64,000 bases of DNA from Bradyrhizobium erythrophlei (GCF_900129425.1 NZ_LT670817.1:5332001-5396000); one strand, 5' to 3'. Numbered from the stretch's first letter, positions 1 through 9,964 are shown. A program made the numbers and translations. Notes: a model not told the origin generated them from the sequence alone.

Positions 1-328
1 TGGTGTCAAGTCGGTGGAGGCAACTCCGCCGGCGACGGTGGCAAGAAAGCCGATCACCGGGGAGAGCACGGTATAAGCCGTAAACCATTGCGCGGGGAAT
101 GCCGGGTGATTCCGGTGTGACCTGACTACGCGTGTGCGTTCTACCGCTACCCCTGCACACGCGGCTCTCGGGCGCATCGGGCGCCCGGCATTCCCTGCGC
201 CCTCTGATTGCAGAGGGCGAAACGAGCAGGCCAAACCTCGCGCAACTCATGCGGCGAGATCGCGGAGGTGTGTTTGCGAATAACGTTTGCTGTTTGAAAT
301 TAAGATTGGCGTGCACGCAAAACACACT
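1..328 (+). repeat. Bradyrhizobium-type interspersed repeat, copy 1 (left end outside window)
   Basis: This stretch aligns, in inverted orientation, with 27976-28270. Shared blocks include 'aagccgatcaccggggagag', 'taagccgtaaaccattgcg' and 'catcgggcgcccggcattcc'. Both copies are followed on the same side by a palindromic cassette, but the cassettes differ. I recognise the block as a repeat scattered through many Bradyrhizobium genomes, where it is often mis-annotated as short hypothetical proteins. No protein-like reading frame is supported in it, so 1-565 is treated as non-coding. Confidence 0.75.
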
Positions 329-415
329 CGTCATGCCCGGACTTGATCCGGGCATCCATCTTCGCAAGAAGTTTCTTTCGAAGATGGATTGCCGGGTCAA
401 GCCCGGCAATGACGA
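329..415. repeat. Palindromic RP-type element (CGTCATGCCCGG family)
   Basis: The element begins CGTCATGCCCGGACTTGATC and ends with the near-complementary GGGTCAAGCCCGGCAATGACG. A central CTTCGCAAGAAG..CTTTCGAAG segment can pair with itself. It would fold into a long imperfect hairpin. It lies directly after repeat copy 1 and before the 3' end of the GGDEF-EAL gene on the opposite strand. Confidence 0.75.
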
Positions 416-565
416 CTTGTCGACATTCGTGCCGACCCATGGCTTGCTATGACGTGTATCGAATCCGCAAGGCAGGCAAAGGCGCACCTGCGCCGTGCCC
501 GCGTCGCTGCAACTCAAGATCGGCGCGCTCGCGCTTTGTCCACCCTACCCCACCGTCCGGCGCCC

Positions 566-3037
566 TCAGGCCGCCTGCGACGCGCGGCGGCCGAATTTCG
601 ACAGCAGCGCTGCGACCTCGGCTGGTGGCCGCGCCGCGCTGAACAGGAAACCCTGCACCTCGTTGCAGCCTTCGGCGCGCAGCCAGTCGAGCTGGTCGAT
701 GGTTTCGACGCCTTCGGCCGTCGTGGTGATGTTGAGGCTGCGGCCGAGGCCGGAGATCGCCCGCACGATCGCGACGCAATCGGAACGCTGCGCCAGATCC
801 TTCACGAACGAGCGATCGATCTTGATCTTGTCGAACGGAAAGCTCCGGAGATAGCTGAGGCTGGAATATCCGGTGCCGAAATCGTCCATCGAAATACTGA
901 CGCCGAGTTCGCGCAATTGATGCAGGATCGCAAGATTGGTTTCGGTTTCCGCCAGGAAAAGCGACTCGGTAATCTCGAGCTCGAGCCGCCTCGGCGACAG
1001 ACCGGATTGCGCCAGCGCGGAGATCACCACCTGAACCAGGTTGCGGCTGCGAAACTGCACCGGCGACAGATTGACCGCGACCTTGATATCGGCGGGCCAT
1101 TTCACCGCCTCGGCGCAGGCTTCCCGCAGCACCCACTCGCCAAGTGCTACGATCAGGCCGATGTCTTCGGCGACCGGGATGAAGTCGGCCGGCGAGATCA
1201 TGCCCTTCTCGGGATGCCGCCAGCGCAGCAGCGATTCAAAGCCGGAGATGCGGTCCGCGGCGATGTCCACCAGCGGCTGATAATGCAATTCGAATTCGCC
1301 ATTGGCGAAGGCGCGGCGCAGGTCGAGCTCCATGTCGCGGCGCTTTTGCGCCTGGCGGTCCATCTCCCGCTCGAAGAACCGATGAACGCCGCCGCCGTCC
1401 GACTTCGCCCGGTACAGCGCCATGTCGGCATTGCGCATCAGTTCCTCGCTGGTGTCTCCGTCGCCGGGCGAGAGCGCGATCCCGATGCTGGCGCCAATGA
1501 CGACCTCGACGCCATCGATGTCGTAGCTGTCACTCAATACCTGGATCAGCCGGGTCGCAAAATCGCTGGCGTCGTTGGGCGAGACATCGGCGGCAAGGAT
1601 CACCGCAAACTCGTCGCCGCCGAGACGGGCGACCAGATTGTTGCCGCGAACCTGCGACCTCAGGCGGTCGGCCACCAGCTTCAACAGGCGGTCGCCCATC
1701 GGGTGACCGAAGGAATCGTTGACGTTCTTGAACAGATCGAGATCGACGCACAGCACCGCCACATGGGTGTTGCCGGGCTGACTCTGCTCCAGCGCCTGCT
1801 TGAGGCGATCCTGGTAGAGCTCCCGGTTCGGCAGATTGGTCAGGCCATCATGGTGGGCCATATGCGCGATCCGGGCTTCGGCCTTGCGCCGTTCGGTTAT
1901 GTCGACGACGGCGACGAGAAAGCCGTCGCGGCCCTCGAAGCTGACGCGTCGCCCGAATGTCAGCACCTCGATCTCGCTGCCGTCGGCCCTGAGATGGCGC
2001 CAGTTGCGGGTGGACTGATAGGCATCGCCGATCTGCTGCAGCGCCTCGGTGTGGGTCACCCATTCATCCCGCGGCCAGATCTGCTGCAGCTTCATGCGCA
2101 GAAACGTCGCCCGGGTGTATCCATAATGCTGCACGGCGGCATCATTGACGCCAAGGAATTCGGTGGTCTCGGCGTCGAACACCCACATCGGCATCGGATT
2201 GTTGTCGAACAGCAGGCGAAACGACGCTTCGCGCCGCTTCAGCGCGGTGACATCCGAAATCGTGAGCGAGAGAATGTCGCCGAACGCGGTCGCGCCGAGC
2301 TTCAGGTTGCGCTGATCGCTGTCGATTTCGAACTGGTCGCGGCTGCCGCTCCTGACAACACCGAGCAGGCGTTCGACGACCTCGGGCAAGCACAGCAGAT
2401 TCCCTCCGGCGCTGAGCCGGCGCCACTGCAGTTCGGTTGCCGGCAGCTTGAGCAGCCGCGACGCGCCCTGGTTATGGTGAACGATCTGGAAATCGAAAGC
2501 ATTGCCGCCGGCGTCGCGTATCGTCGCCAGCGACAGCACGCCCTCGTCGGTGGTGGAGAAGATCGCGTCCAGCAGATTGTACTGTCCAGCGCGCTCGTTG
2601 ACGTAAGTCCCGATCAGCGTGCCGCCCCAGCGCGAGGACGTCGGGAGCGCAAGGATATCGTAGGTCCGCACCAGACCGTCGCGCACGCAATGCGCGACCG
2701 CGAGATAGGGACGGCTGTTCGCCAGCGCGTTGGCCGCGGCCTCGCCAAGCGCGGTGGCGCAGTCCGGCGACAGCGCGCTCAGGGGAATGTCCCAGCGGTC
2801 GTCGTCCAGCCATTTCTGGATATAGCGGCCGGTGCGCGATACTTCGAGCGCTTCATTATTGTGCTTCAGCAGGGCGATATGATCCGCCAGCCGGCCGAGG
2901 CTGCCCAGCATCACGTCTTCATAACGCGGCAGCCCTTCGCCCGGCCGAAGTGCGGCTTGCCACTTGCGCTGCAGAATGGGGACGTCGTCGAACATTTCCG
3001 CGCTGAATTTTCCGGATGACCTTTTGGCGGCAATCAT
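566..3037 (-). CDS. PAS-GGDEF-EAL diguanylate cyclase/phosphodiesterase
   Basis: A cytoplasmic c-di-GMP turnover enzyme of about 823 residues. Two PAS-like sensory regions fill roughly residues 50-390; the second contains LLFDNNPMPMWVFDAET. The GGDEF domain follows with an intact RLGGDEF motif near residue 477. The C-terminal EAL domain has ESLLRW where EALLRW is usual, but keeps the other conserved signatures (ELEITES, MDDFGTGYSSLSYL, EGVET). Both activities are therefore possible; which one dominates cannot be told from sequence. I chose the ATG at 3037 because GGGGAAG precedes it at good spacing; an in-frame GTG at 3049 is the alternative. No transmembrane segment is evident, so the signal is probably intracellular. 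It is a single-gene unit facing the interspersed repeat. Confidence 0.93.
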   Translation of the reverse strand: MIAAKRSSGKFSAEMFDDVPILQRKWQAALRPGEGLPRYEDVMLGSLGRLADHIALLKHNNEALEVSRTGRYIQKWLDDDRWDIPLSALSPDCATALGEAAANALANSRPYLAVAHCVRDGLVRTYDILALPTSSRWGGTLIGTYVNERAGQYNLLDAIFSTTDEGVLSLATIRDAGGNAFDFQIVHHNQGASRLLKLPATELQWRRLSAGGNLLCLPEVVERLLGVVRSGSRDQFEIDSDQRNLKLGATAFGDILSLTISDVTALKRREASFRLLFDNNPMPMWVFDAETTEFLGVNDAAVQHYGYTRATFLRMKLQQIWPRDEWVTHTEALQQIGDAYQSTRNWRHLRADGSEIEVLTFGRRVSFEGRDGFLVAVVDITERRKAEARIAHMAHHDGLTNLPNRELYQDRLKQALEQSQPGNTHVAVLCVDLDLFKNVNDSFGHPMGDRLLKLVADRLRSQVRGNNLVARLGGDEFAVILAADVSPNDASDFATRLIQVLSDSYDIDGVEVVIGASIGIALSPGDGDTSEELMRNADMALYRAKSDGGGVHRFFEREMDRQAQKRRDMELDLRRAFANGEFELHYQPLVDIAADRISGFESLLRWRHPEKGMISPADFIPVAEDIGLIVALGEWVLREACAEAVKWPADIKVAVNLSPVQFRSRNLVQVVISALAQSGLSPRRLELEITESLFLAETETNLAILHQLRELGVSISMDDFGTGYSSLSYLRSFPFDKIKIDRSFVKDLAQRSDCVAIVRAISGLGRSLNITTTAEGVETIDQLDWLRAEGCNEVQGFLFSAARPPAEVAALLSKFGRRASQAA

Positions 3038-3216
3038 GAACTTCCCCACAACGCGAACATTTGTCCCGCGGCATCCAATGCCAGGCCGGCTTAATGCGTT
3101 ATAAAATTTAACGGACGGTAGCCACGAACCAGCGATTATGACGGTTTTAAGTCATCCGATGGTTAGTGCGCGTTAGCGACTATGACAGTCGAAAGGATCT
3201 ATTCGTACGCCCTGCG

Positions 3217-4266
3217 CTAGTGCGCGATGACCTCGACCTCGCCGTCAACGCCGGTAACGACGTTGAAGGGACGCTCGTACACCTTGCCTTCGTTCTTGGC
3301 GATGGCGCGATATTCGCCTTCGGACAGCACGACGCGGGGGAACGCGCCGATCGATTCCTTGATGACGTCGCCGCCCGGCGTGATCACCGACCACGCGGTG
3401 TTCGCCAATGCCTCGCCGCCCTTGTCGCTGACCAGTTTGAGCGTGATCACGGCGGCGCGATGGGAGATGATCACGTCGGTCAGCTTGGCGGCCTGGACCC
3501 GGATATCCGAGCGCACCACGGAATTGGCGTCGCCGTAATTGGAAATGATGTAGTAGGTCCCCTCCGGCAGCAGCACGACATCGCCGGCGGAGACGTTCGG
3601 CACCAGCGGGGCGCGTTCGCCGACGTCAAACTGGCTGCCCTTGTAGATCGAGAACGCAATCTGGTTTTGCGGAATCTTCGAGGTGCCGACGCGGCCTTCG
3701 ATGCGCAGGCCGCCCGCCGGAAGCACGAAGGATTCGCGGTCGGTTTCGGATTTCAGCGTCACCGCCCGCACCGCGCTGACCAGTCCAAGCGCGACATGAA
3801 TGACATAGCTGCCCGGCGGCAGCACGATGTTGGGCGTCGCGCCGTGCTCCTCGCGGACCAATTTGAAAGTGCCGGTCTCGTCCGGCCGGTCGGAAAAAAC
3901 CCGCCACACCAGCGCGCCGTTGATGACCGGCAGGTCCTTGCCGTAACGCGCCGTCAGCGACAGCACGGCCTGGCCGGCGGTCGATGCGCCCGGCGGCGGA
4001 GCAACCGGCGGCACGGCGGCGATGGAAGGCTGCGTCAATGGCGCAGACAGGTTCGGAATCGACGTCGGACCGGAGGGGGGGGCCAGATTCACGGCGGGTG
4101 CCGGTTCGGGAACCGATGCCGGCGGCACCGGCGGCGGCTGATCGGTGAACATCTGAGCCCCGGCCGGGGCGGCAAGCGCCAAAATCAGCATCGCCGCAAG
4201 CGCGACTGCCAATCGCAGGCGTTTGCCGCACCCTGAATCGCCGATGCCGTATCCCCCGAAAGTCAT
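3217..4266 (-). CDS. Exported protein with proline-rich linker and three beta-repeat modules
   Basis: A 349-residue protein with an N-terminal signal sequence (basic KRLRLA, then a hydrophobic run ending APAGAQ). A proline-rich linker covers residues 40-95. Three modules of about 85 residues follow, each carrying a turn of the form LPPGSYVIH, LPEGTYYII or LSEGEYRAI. Such modules look like carboxypeptidase-regulatory-type beta sandwiches, but I do not recognise a named family. The location is probably periplasmic or surface. The longer reading frame to 4407 starts with low-complexity sequence lacking a signal, so the ATG at 4266 is preferred. It is divergent from the patatin gene. Confidence 0.7.
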   Translation of the reverse strand: MTFGGYGIGDSGCGKRLRLAVALAAMLILALAAPAGAQMFTDQPPPVPPASVPEPAPAVNLAPPSGPTSIPNLSAPLTQPSIAAVPPVAPPPGASTAGQAVLSLTARYGKDLPVINGALVWRVFSDRPDETGTFKLVREEHGATPNIVLPPGSYVIHVALGLVSAVRAVTLKSETDRESFVLPAGGLRIEGRVGTSKIPQNQIAFSIYKGSQFDVGERAPLVPNVSAGDVVLLPEGTYYIISNYGDANSVVRSDIRVQAAKLTDVIISHRAAVITLKLVSDKGGEALANTAWSVITPGGDVIKESIGAFPRVVLSEGEYRAIAKNEGKVYERPFNVVTGVDGEVEVIAH

Positions 4267-4473
4267 GTCACATGCTTTTGACCGAAAACGCGGCAAATTC
4301 AAGCCTGAGGCGATTGGGCGGACAGGGCCGCGGAACCGGCAAAGTGCCCAAATGTTACTCTGCCGGCCGCGGCCTGCCCGGCCGGTCCCGAACGCGGCAT
4401 AAACCATGCTTGCGCGACAGACTGGCAGAGCCAGGCCGCAGCGAATAGTTAGTACGCCAAGGAGGAGTTATCG

Positions 4474-5523
4474 GTGCTGGATAGTTGGATGGGGCGCGGC
4501 CAAAAAGGCTCCGACGGCCACGACAAGGTTGGCCTCGGCAGCATCCGGCGGCCGGTGATTGGACTTGCGCTGGGCGGCGGCGCGGCACGCGGATTTGCCC
4601 ATATCGGCATCGTCCGCACCTTGGTTGCCCACGGCATCGTTCCCAATGTCGTGGTCGGCACCTCGATCGGCGCGGTGGTCGGCGGCGCCTATGCGGCGGG
4701 GCATCTCGATACGCTGGAAGAATGGGCGCGCAGCCTGCAGCCGCGAAATATTCTGGGCTATCTCGATATCCGCCTCAACGGCTCAGGCCTGATCGGCGGC
4801 CACAAGCTGGCTGCCCAGCTCGAGGCCGCCTTCGGACACGTCCTCATCGAAGACTTGCCGCTGAAATTTGCGACCGTGGCGACCGAAGTCCGTACCGGCC
4901 ACGAGATCTGGCTGACCCACGGCCGCGTCGTTGACGCGATGCGCGCCTCTTATGCGTTGCCCGGGATATTCTCGCCAGTCCTGGTCGGCGACCGCTGGCT
5001 GGTCGATGGCGCGCTGGTCGATCCGGTGCCAGTGTCGGCGGCGCGCGCCTTTGGCGCGGAAATCGTGATCGCCGCCAATCTGTCGAGCGACGTGTTTGCG
5101 CACGGCACCACGATCCATTCGCACGGCCCGTCCGGCGAGGTAACGGTGGCAATGGCGCCCGATCCCGTGGTCGAGCCTCCCCCGCCCAAGCGCGGCTTCG
5201 GAAAGTTTTTTTCGCCCGAGCGCACGATGAAGCGCGAATTTTTCGGCAGCGGCGGAAGGCCGGGCATCTCCTCCGTCATGGTCGATGCCTTCAACATCAT
5301 GCAGGACCGCATCACCCGTGCGCGCCTTGCCGGCGATCCGCCCGACTTGCTGATCTCGCCCCGCGTCGGCGAAATCGGCTGGTTCGATTTCCACCGCGCC
5401 GACGATCTGATCGCCCACGGCGTGCGGGCCGCCGAACGCGCCATCGACTCCATCCAGGAAGCGATCCACATCCTCGCGCCGGCGTCTGACAAGGCCGGAG
5501 CAACCATCGAGAAGGCGCCGTGA
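4474..5523 (+). CDS. Patatin-like phospholipase, RssA/NTE family
   Basis: A serine lipid hydrolase of 349 residues. The oxyanion-hole motif GGGAARGFAHIG lies near residue 30. The nucleophile elbow GTSIG lies near residue 63, and the catalytic Asp sits in VDGALVDPVP near residue 170, giving the Ser-Asp dyad of patatins. The GTG at 4474 is chosen because GGAGGAG stands 7 bases upstream. The region beyond residue 200 is less conserved and ends with a charged tail. It is convergent with the CBS gene, with 10 bases between the stops. The substrate is not predictable. Confidence 0.9.
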   Translation: MLDSWMGRGQKGSDGHDKVGLGSIRRPVIGLALGGGAARGFAHIGIVRTLVAHGIVPNVVVGTSIGAVVGGAYAAGHLDTLEEWARSLQPRNILGYLDIRLNGSGLIGGHKLAAQLEAAFGHVLIEDLPLKFATVATEVRTGHEIWLTHGRVVDAMRASYALPGIFSPVLVGDRWLVDGALVDPVPVSAARAFGAEIVIAANLSSDVFAHGTTIHSHGPSGEVTVAMAPDPVVEPPPPKRGFGKFFSPERTMKREFFGSGGRPGISSVMVDAFNIMQDRITRARLAGDPPDLLISPRVGEIGWFDFHRADDLIAHGVRAAERAIDSIQEAIHILAPASDKAGATIEKAP

Positions 5524-5533
5524 TCGCTTTCGA

Positions 5534-5962
5534 TCAGGCGGTCTTGATGTACTCGCGCAAGGCTTCCTGTTCGGCCTCGTATTCCCTGACCCGCCACTTG
5601 ACGATGTCGCCGATGGAAATCAGGCCGACCACCCGGCCGTCCTCGACCACCGGCAGATGCCGGAATTTTCCAAGCGTCATCATTTCCATGATCGCGCTGA
5701 CGGTGTCGCTCTGTTTGCAGCTGATGACCTTGCGCGTCATCACCGCGCTGACGGGTTCCTCGAGCACGGCCGCACCGCGTTCGGCGAGCACGCGCACGAT
5801 GTCGCGCTCCGACAGGATGCCTTCGATGTGGCCATTACTCACTACCAGCACGGCGCCGATCTTCCGTTCTCCCAGAATCTTGATCGCGGCCGAGAGCTTT
5901 GCCTCCGGCTCCACGCTCTGAATCTGATGGCCCTTGGAATCGAGAATTGCACGTACCGTCAT
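5534..5962 (-). CDS. Paired CBS-domain protein
   Basis: A 142-residue protein made almost entirely of two CBS domains. The first contains KIGAVLVVSNGHIEGILSER and the second KFRHLPVVEDGRVVGLISIG. Stand-alone CBS pairs of this kind bind adenine nucleotides or NAD-type ligands and act as energy sensors. A similar arrangement is common in rhizobia. The C-terminus is charged. No partner enzyme is adjacent, so its target cannot be inferred from context. The 222 bases upstream, to 6184, hold no gene I can support. Confidence 0.9.
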   Translation of the reverse strand: MTVRAILDSKGHQIQSVEPEAKLSAAIKILGERKIGAVLVVSNGHIEGILSERDIVRVLAERGAAVLEEPVSAVMTRKVISCKQSDTVSAIMEMMTLGKFRHLPVVEDGRVVGLISIGDIVKWRVREYEAEQEALREYIKTA

Positions 5963-6184
5963 TGCCGTCTCCTTGAAGCCGATCGCGCCCTTAAGCGAGC
6001 GCGGTCTTTATTGTTTCTTCGAGTTTTCAATCAACAGTTCAGCGCCGATTTCGTTGCAGGCGCATCGGGCAAGCACAGGTTTAAGCCCGTTCGCGGGCTT
6101 ACGCCCTTGCCTCACAGGTCGACGATGATGGATTAAATTGCGGTGCGCCGCAAGCGACGATCAGCCACGGTGCGACGCGTCAGA

Positions 6185-6958
6185 TCACGACGCATCTGCA
6201 ACATCGGCGGTGAGGCGCGGCACCGGATCGAACAGCGAAAACAACATCAGCCCGGCAAGAAATCCGCCGATATGCGCCTGCCAGGCGACACTGGCGCCGT
6301 CGGCGCCGATCGCGATCGATCCGACGCCGAAGATGATGTTGACGCCGAACCAGACCGCAAGGAAACCCAGCACGCGCGGGTTCCGTAACGCGTGCATCAG
6401 CGACAGCGCCGGCACCCGCGCCGCGGCATCGGCGTCGCCGCGGCTGAACGACAGGAAGCTGCCCTGCACGAAGGCAAAGCGGATTGCGGCCGCCATGGTG
6501 CCGGACACCGACGCCGAGGCGCCGATCATCGGCGCCACCGCGTGCTCGTGGGTAACGAGATGCGCCAGCGCGCCGGCCGCGGCCGTCACTGCCATGAACG
6601 TGAAAAACCTGACCGCGCCAAACCGGCGCGCCAGCGCGCTGCCGAACGGCAACAGCCAAAGCACGTTGAACCCGATATGGCTGAGATTGGCGTGCAGCAG
6701 CGAATAGGTCACGAAGGTCCAGACCTTGGCGCCGGCGCCCCCGGGAAAAGGTATCGCCAGCAGCGTCGAATCGTAGCGCTTCGGAATGAAGCCGAACACG
6801 TCGATGGTCCAGTTTTCCAGTTCCGGCGGCAGCAGCACGCGCAGGTGAATGACCGCCAGCAGCAGGACATAGGCGGTCAGCGCGCCGGGCAGCGTCAGGA
6901 TCGGCTCGCGCGGGGTGTCCTGCGGCAATGCCGGCGGGGATTCTGGCTGGGATTCCAA
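6185..6958 (-). CDS. Rhomboid-family intramembrane serine protease
   Basis: A polytopic membrane protein of about 257 residues with six or more hydrophobic segments. The catalytic Ser lies in GASASVSG and the catalytic His in WQAHIGGFLAG, as in bacterial rhomboids. The loop-1 region WTFVTYSLLHANLSHIGFN matches the family. The frame stays open far upstream inside the neighbouring dehydrogenase gene, so the start is uncertain. I prefer the TTG at 6958, where the sequence starts to look like a rhomboid N-terminus (LESQPESPPAL). The 263 bases between this start and phnY hold nothing else supportable. Confidence 0.85.
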   Translation of the reverse strand: MESQPESPPALPQDTPREPILTLPGALTAYVLLLAVIHLRVLLPPELENWTIDVFGFIPKRYDSTLLAIPFPGGAGAKVWTFVTYSLLHANLSHIGFNVLWLLPFGSALARRFGAVRFFTFMAVTAAAGALAHLVTHEHAVAPMIGASASVSGTMAAAIRFAFVQGSFLSFSRGDADAAARVPALSLMHALRNPRVLGFLAVWFGVNIIFGVGSIAIGADGASVAWQAHIGGFLAGLMLFSLFDPVPRLTADVADAS

Positions 6959-7221
6959 GGGCTCAAGACCTAAGGCGGGCGGCTCACGCGACCGATTGCG
7001 CCCAATTAGGCGGCTTGGCGCTGCAGCGCAAGCGCTGGATCGCCATTGGATGTCGAACAATGCGCCTGGGCCCTGATACACTGCGCTCGGAAGCGCGATG
7101 CTGATCCAGCGAGGATCGATTGCACCGGCGCCCCACCTTGCTCCAGTCGGCGCCGAGACAATGCGCCGGGCGGCGGTGCGGCCGGTCACAGGGCCGGCCG
7201 TGATGACGGACGCCGTGCGGC

Positions 7222-8670
7222 CTAGCCGGGCCAGGGCAGCGAATAGGTTTTTACGTTCGTGAAACTCTTGATCGCCTCCTGCACGCCCTCCTTGTAGCCA
7301 AGCCCGGAATCCTTGATGCCGCCGAACGGCGACATCTCGATGCGATATCCCGGAACTTCCCAAACGTTCACCGTGCCTACGTCCAGTTCGTTGACAAAAC
7401 GGGTGATGTAATCGAGGCGGTTGGTGCAGACGCCGGAGGACAAGCCAAATGCGGTGGCGTTGGAAATCCTGATGACGCTCTCGATATCGTTCGGCACCCT
7501 GATGATCGGGATCACCGGGCCGAAGGTTTCTTCCATCACCAGTTCGCAGGTATAGGGAACATGATCGACCACGGTCGGAGGATACAGCGCGCCCTTGCGA
7601 TCGTTGCCGTGAAGCAGCCGGGCCCCGTGGTGGACGGCATCCTCGACTCGGCGTTCGAACTCCTTTGCGGCACGTTCTTGAATGACGGTTCCGACATCCA
7701 TCGCGGGGTCCATCGGATCTCCGCATTTCAGCTTTTTCGCACGTTCGAGCACGAGATCGGCAAATTCGCCGGCAACCGCTTCCACGCACAGGATGCGCTT
7801 GACGGCCGTGCAACGCTGGCCGGAATTCTTGGTGGCACCCAGCACCGCCAGCTCCGCTGCCTTTTCCAGGTCGGCGTCCTCCATGACGATCAGCGGATCG
7901 TTGCCGCCGAGTTCGAGAACCAGGCGCTTGTATCCGGCGTTTGCAGCGATGTGCTTGCCCACCCTGACCGAACCCGTGAAGGTAATCAGATCCGCATCGG
8001 GATCGGTGATCATGGCATCCCCCATGGAACCGGGATTTCCGGTCACGACCGACAGCATCTCCGGCGGCAGACCGGCCTCGTAGAGCACGTCGGCTAGGGC
8101 CAGCGCAGTCAATGGCGTGAGTTCGGTCGGCTTCAACACGATGCGGTTGTTGGTGGCGATCGCGGGTGCAATCTTGTGGCTGACCATGTTGAGGGGATGA
8201 TTGAACGGGGTAATTGCGGAAATCGTCCCAAGCAGCGGCGTGCGCATCGTGAAGATCTTGCGTGCTTTTCCCTGAGGACTGATGTCGCAAGAAAAGACTT
8301 CGCTGTCGTCCTTGATGGTCAATTGGCCCGCGAAGGAATAGACGTCGTAGGCGCGGCCGGCCTCGTAAAGTGAATCCTTCCAGCACAACCCTGATTCCGC
8401 GGTAATCAGCCTTGCGAAATCTTCCTTGCGCGCCGCAAGAATCTCTGCGGTTCGCAGCAGTATTTGCTGGCGTTCATAGCGCGTGAGCTTGGATTTGAAA
8501 GCCTTGGCTTTGGCGAAGGCATTCCGCACATGCTCGGGTCGTGCGGCGGGAACGGTTCCGACGACCTTGTTGGTGTAGGGGTTATAGACTTCGACCCGCT
8601 CGTCGGTATCGACACGCACGCCTGCGATCCGCATTTGCTCATGACGGACGGCTGGTGTTTGAATATTCAT
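7222..8670 (-). CDS. phnY: Phosphonoacetaldehyde dehydrogenase PhnY
   Basis: An aldehyde dehydrogenase of 482 residues that resembles PhnY of Sinorhizobium meliloti, which oxidises phosphonoacetaldehyde to phosphonoacetate with NAD. The general-base Glu lies in LVLELGGNDP and the catalytic Cys in NSGQRCTAVKRI. The phosphonate assignment rests on overall resemblance and on its neighbour phnA, which hydrolyses the product. The ATG at 8670 has AGGAGAG 6 bases upstream, and 29 bases separate it from phnA. It is the last gene of the phosphonate operon. Confidence 0.9.
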   Translation of the reverse strand: MNIQTPAVRHEQMRIAGVRVDTDERVEVYNPYTNKVVGTVPAARPEHVRNAFAKAKAFKSKLTRYERQQILLRTAEILAARKEDFARLITAESGLCWKDSLYEAGRAYDVYSFAGQLTIKDDSEVFSCDISPQGKARKIFTMRTPLLGTISAITPFNHPLNMVSHKIAPAIATNNRIVLKPTELTPLTALALADVLYEAGLPPEMLSVVTGNPGSMGDAMITDPDADLITFTGSVRVGKHIAANAGYKRLVLELGGNDPLIVMEDADLEKAAELAVLGATKNSGQRCTAVKRILCVEAVAGEFADLVLERAKKLKCGDPMDPAMDVGTVIQERAAKEFERRVEDAVHHGARLLHGNDRKGALYPPTVVDHVPYTCELVMEETFGPVIPIIRVPNDIESVIRISNATAFGLSSGVCTNRLDYITRFVNELDVGTVNVWEVPGYRIEMSPFGGIKDSGLGYKEGVQEAIKSFTNVKTYSLPWPG

Positions 8671-8699
8671 TGAACTCTCCTGTTCGGACGTCGCTTCGA

Positions 8700-9944
8700 C
8701 TACTGGATACGATTGAGAGCGACGTCGAAGACGTCGAAGTTTCTCAGCACGTGCCCGGACGGAACAACGATCTTGCGGTTTGCAATGAGCGGCACCCGTT
8801 GCTCGGTGAGCCCACCGTGCGATCTGAGCGGCTCGGTCAGGCCGGACAAGTCGTGGCGGGCGCGGCTGGTGCCCAGCACTTTGTGCCTGGCGGAGATCAC
8901 GACGATGTCGCCAACGCGGTCGGTCGGCAGCTCGAAGCGATTGCAGGCTGCGTTGCGGGTCAGAGCCAGCTCAACGCCCGCGATGTCCTGGAGCCTCTTG
9001 ATCATTTCGCCGGCGTTATGCCCGGCCGGCGTGTAGATCGTCGCGAATGAGCCCAGCGATCCGTGATGGGCAACGTAGGGATCGGTAATCGGCAGGATGA
9101 CCCGTGCCTGCCCCGCGCCGACCCATTGATCGAACAGATCCTGCAGGTAAAGCACGTCGGGCTTGCCGTCGCCCGTGTACTTGTCGTTCATGCCGTGGTC
9201 CGCGGTCGCAACCACGTTGCAGCCCAGCGCATCGAGTTCCGCCAGATAGCGATCGATCATGGCGTAGAAGTCGTTGGCGATCTTGTTGCCGGGACCGACC
9301 TTGTGCTGGATGTAATCCGTGGTCGAGAGATACATCAGATCGGGGCGATGGCGCTGCACCAACCTGACGCCGGCGGCGAACACGAATTCCGACAAGCCGG
9401 CGGAGTAGACTTCGGGAAGCGGCAGTCCGACAAAGTTGAGAAGATCGTCGATTCCGTTGGCCTGCTTCGTGGCCTGGTCGGCTTTTTCCGACGAGAATGC
9501 GATGGCGCGGCCGTCGGAGTAGTCGAGCCCGTGCGCCAGTAGCGAACGCAGCTTGTCCTTGGCCGTGACCGCCGCAACCTTGAATCCAGCCTCGTACATG
9601 CCGGCCAAAATGGTCGGGGAGCGAAGAAACTGCGGATCGTTCATCATCACTTCGCGATCGTTGGCCGCGTCGTAAAAATAATTTCCGGCGATGCCATGCA
9701 CCGAGGGCGGCCGGCCGGTGATGATCGAGAGGTTGTTCGGATTGGTGAAGCTCGGGATCACGCTGTCGGCGTGGACATGCGCGCCGTCTTTCATAAATCG
9801 CGCGAATGTCGGCGCGACGCCGGCCTTGATGGCTTCCTCGATATACCCGGGCTCCGAACCGTCGAGGCAAATCACGACCGTGGGACGGGTCGGCGCGCGA
9901 TAGTTGCGGCCGTTGACGACGATTGTTCTTCCAGAAGATTCCAT
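8700..9944 (-). CDS. phnA: Phosphonoacetate hydrolase PhnA
   Basis: A 414-residue alkaline-phosphatase-superfamily enzyme that cleaves the C-P bond of phosphonoacetate to acetate and phosphate. Metal and nucleophile residues are visible in order: Asp in VICLDGSEPG, the catalytic Thr in PSFTNPNN, Asp and His in TTDYIQHK, Asp-His in ATADHGMND, and a late His in RSHGGL. All expected ligands are present. The ATG at 9944 is preceded by AAGGAAAAAG; the longer frame adds an arginine-rich stretch unlike the family. It lies 20 bases after the Fe-ADH stop and feeds on the product of PhnY. Confidence 0.93.
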   Translation of the reverse strand: MESSGRTIVVNGRNYRAPTRPTVVICLDGSEPGYIEEAIKAGVAPTFARFMKDGAHVHADSVIPSFTNPNNLSIITGRPPSVHGIAGNYFYDAANDREVMMNDPQFLRSPTILAGMYEAGFKVAAVTAKDKLRSLLAHGLDYSDGRAIAFSSEKADQATKQANGIDDLLNFVGLPLPEVYSAGLSEFVFAAGVRLVQRHRPDLMYLSTTDYIQHKVGPGNKIANDFYAMIDRYLAELDALGCNVVATADHGMNDKYTGDGKPDVLYLQDLFDQWVGAGQARVILPITDPYVAHHGSLGSFATIYTPAGHNAGEMIKRLQDIAGVELALTRNAACNRFELPTDRVGDIVVISARHKVLGTSRARHDLSGLTEPLRSHGGLTEQRVPLIANRKIVVPSGHVLRNFDVFDVALNRIQ

Positions 9945-9964
9945 TACTTTTTCCTTTGGACCAC

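Noticed and set aside
132..642. Short frames in the first 650 bases
   Set aside because: They lie within the interspersed repeat and palindrome or opposite the end of the GGDEF-EAL gene and lack coding character.
449..3019. 856-codon open frame on the plus strand opposite the GGDEF-EAL gene
   Set aside because: High-GC shadow frame: the minus strand holds a full set of GGDEF and EAL motifs, while the plus frame has no recognisable domain.
7179..7200. CGGCCGG/CCGGCCG hairpin as a terminator of the phosphonate operon
   Set aside because: Short GC stem with no U-run on the minus strand; chance occurrence in GC-rich DNA is likely.
6185..8386. 733-codon minus-strand frame running from the rhomboid gene through phnY
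   Set aside because: The upstream part overlaps phnY in another frame and has Arg/Ser-rich nonsense composition; only the rhomboid portion is real.
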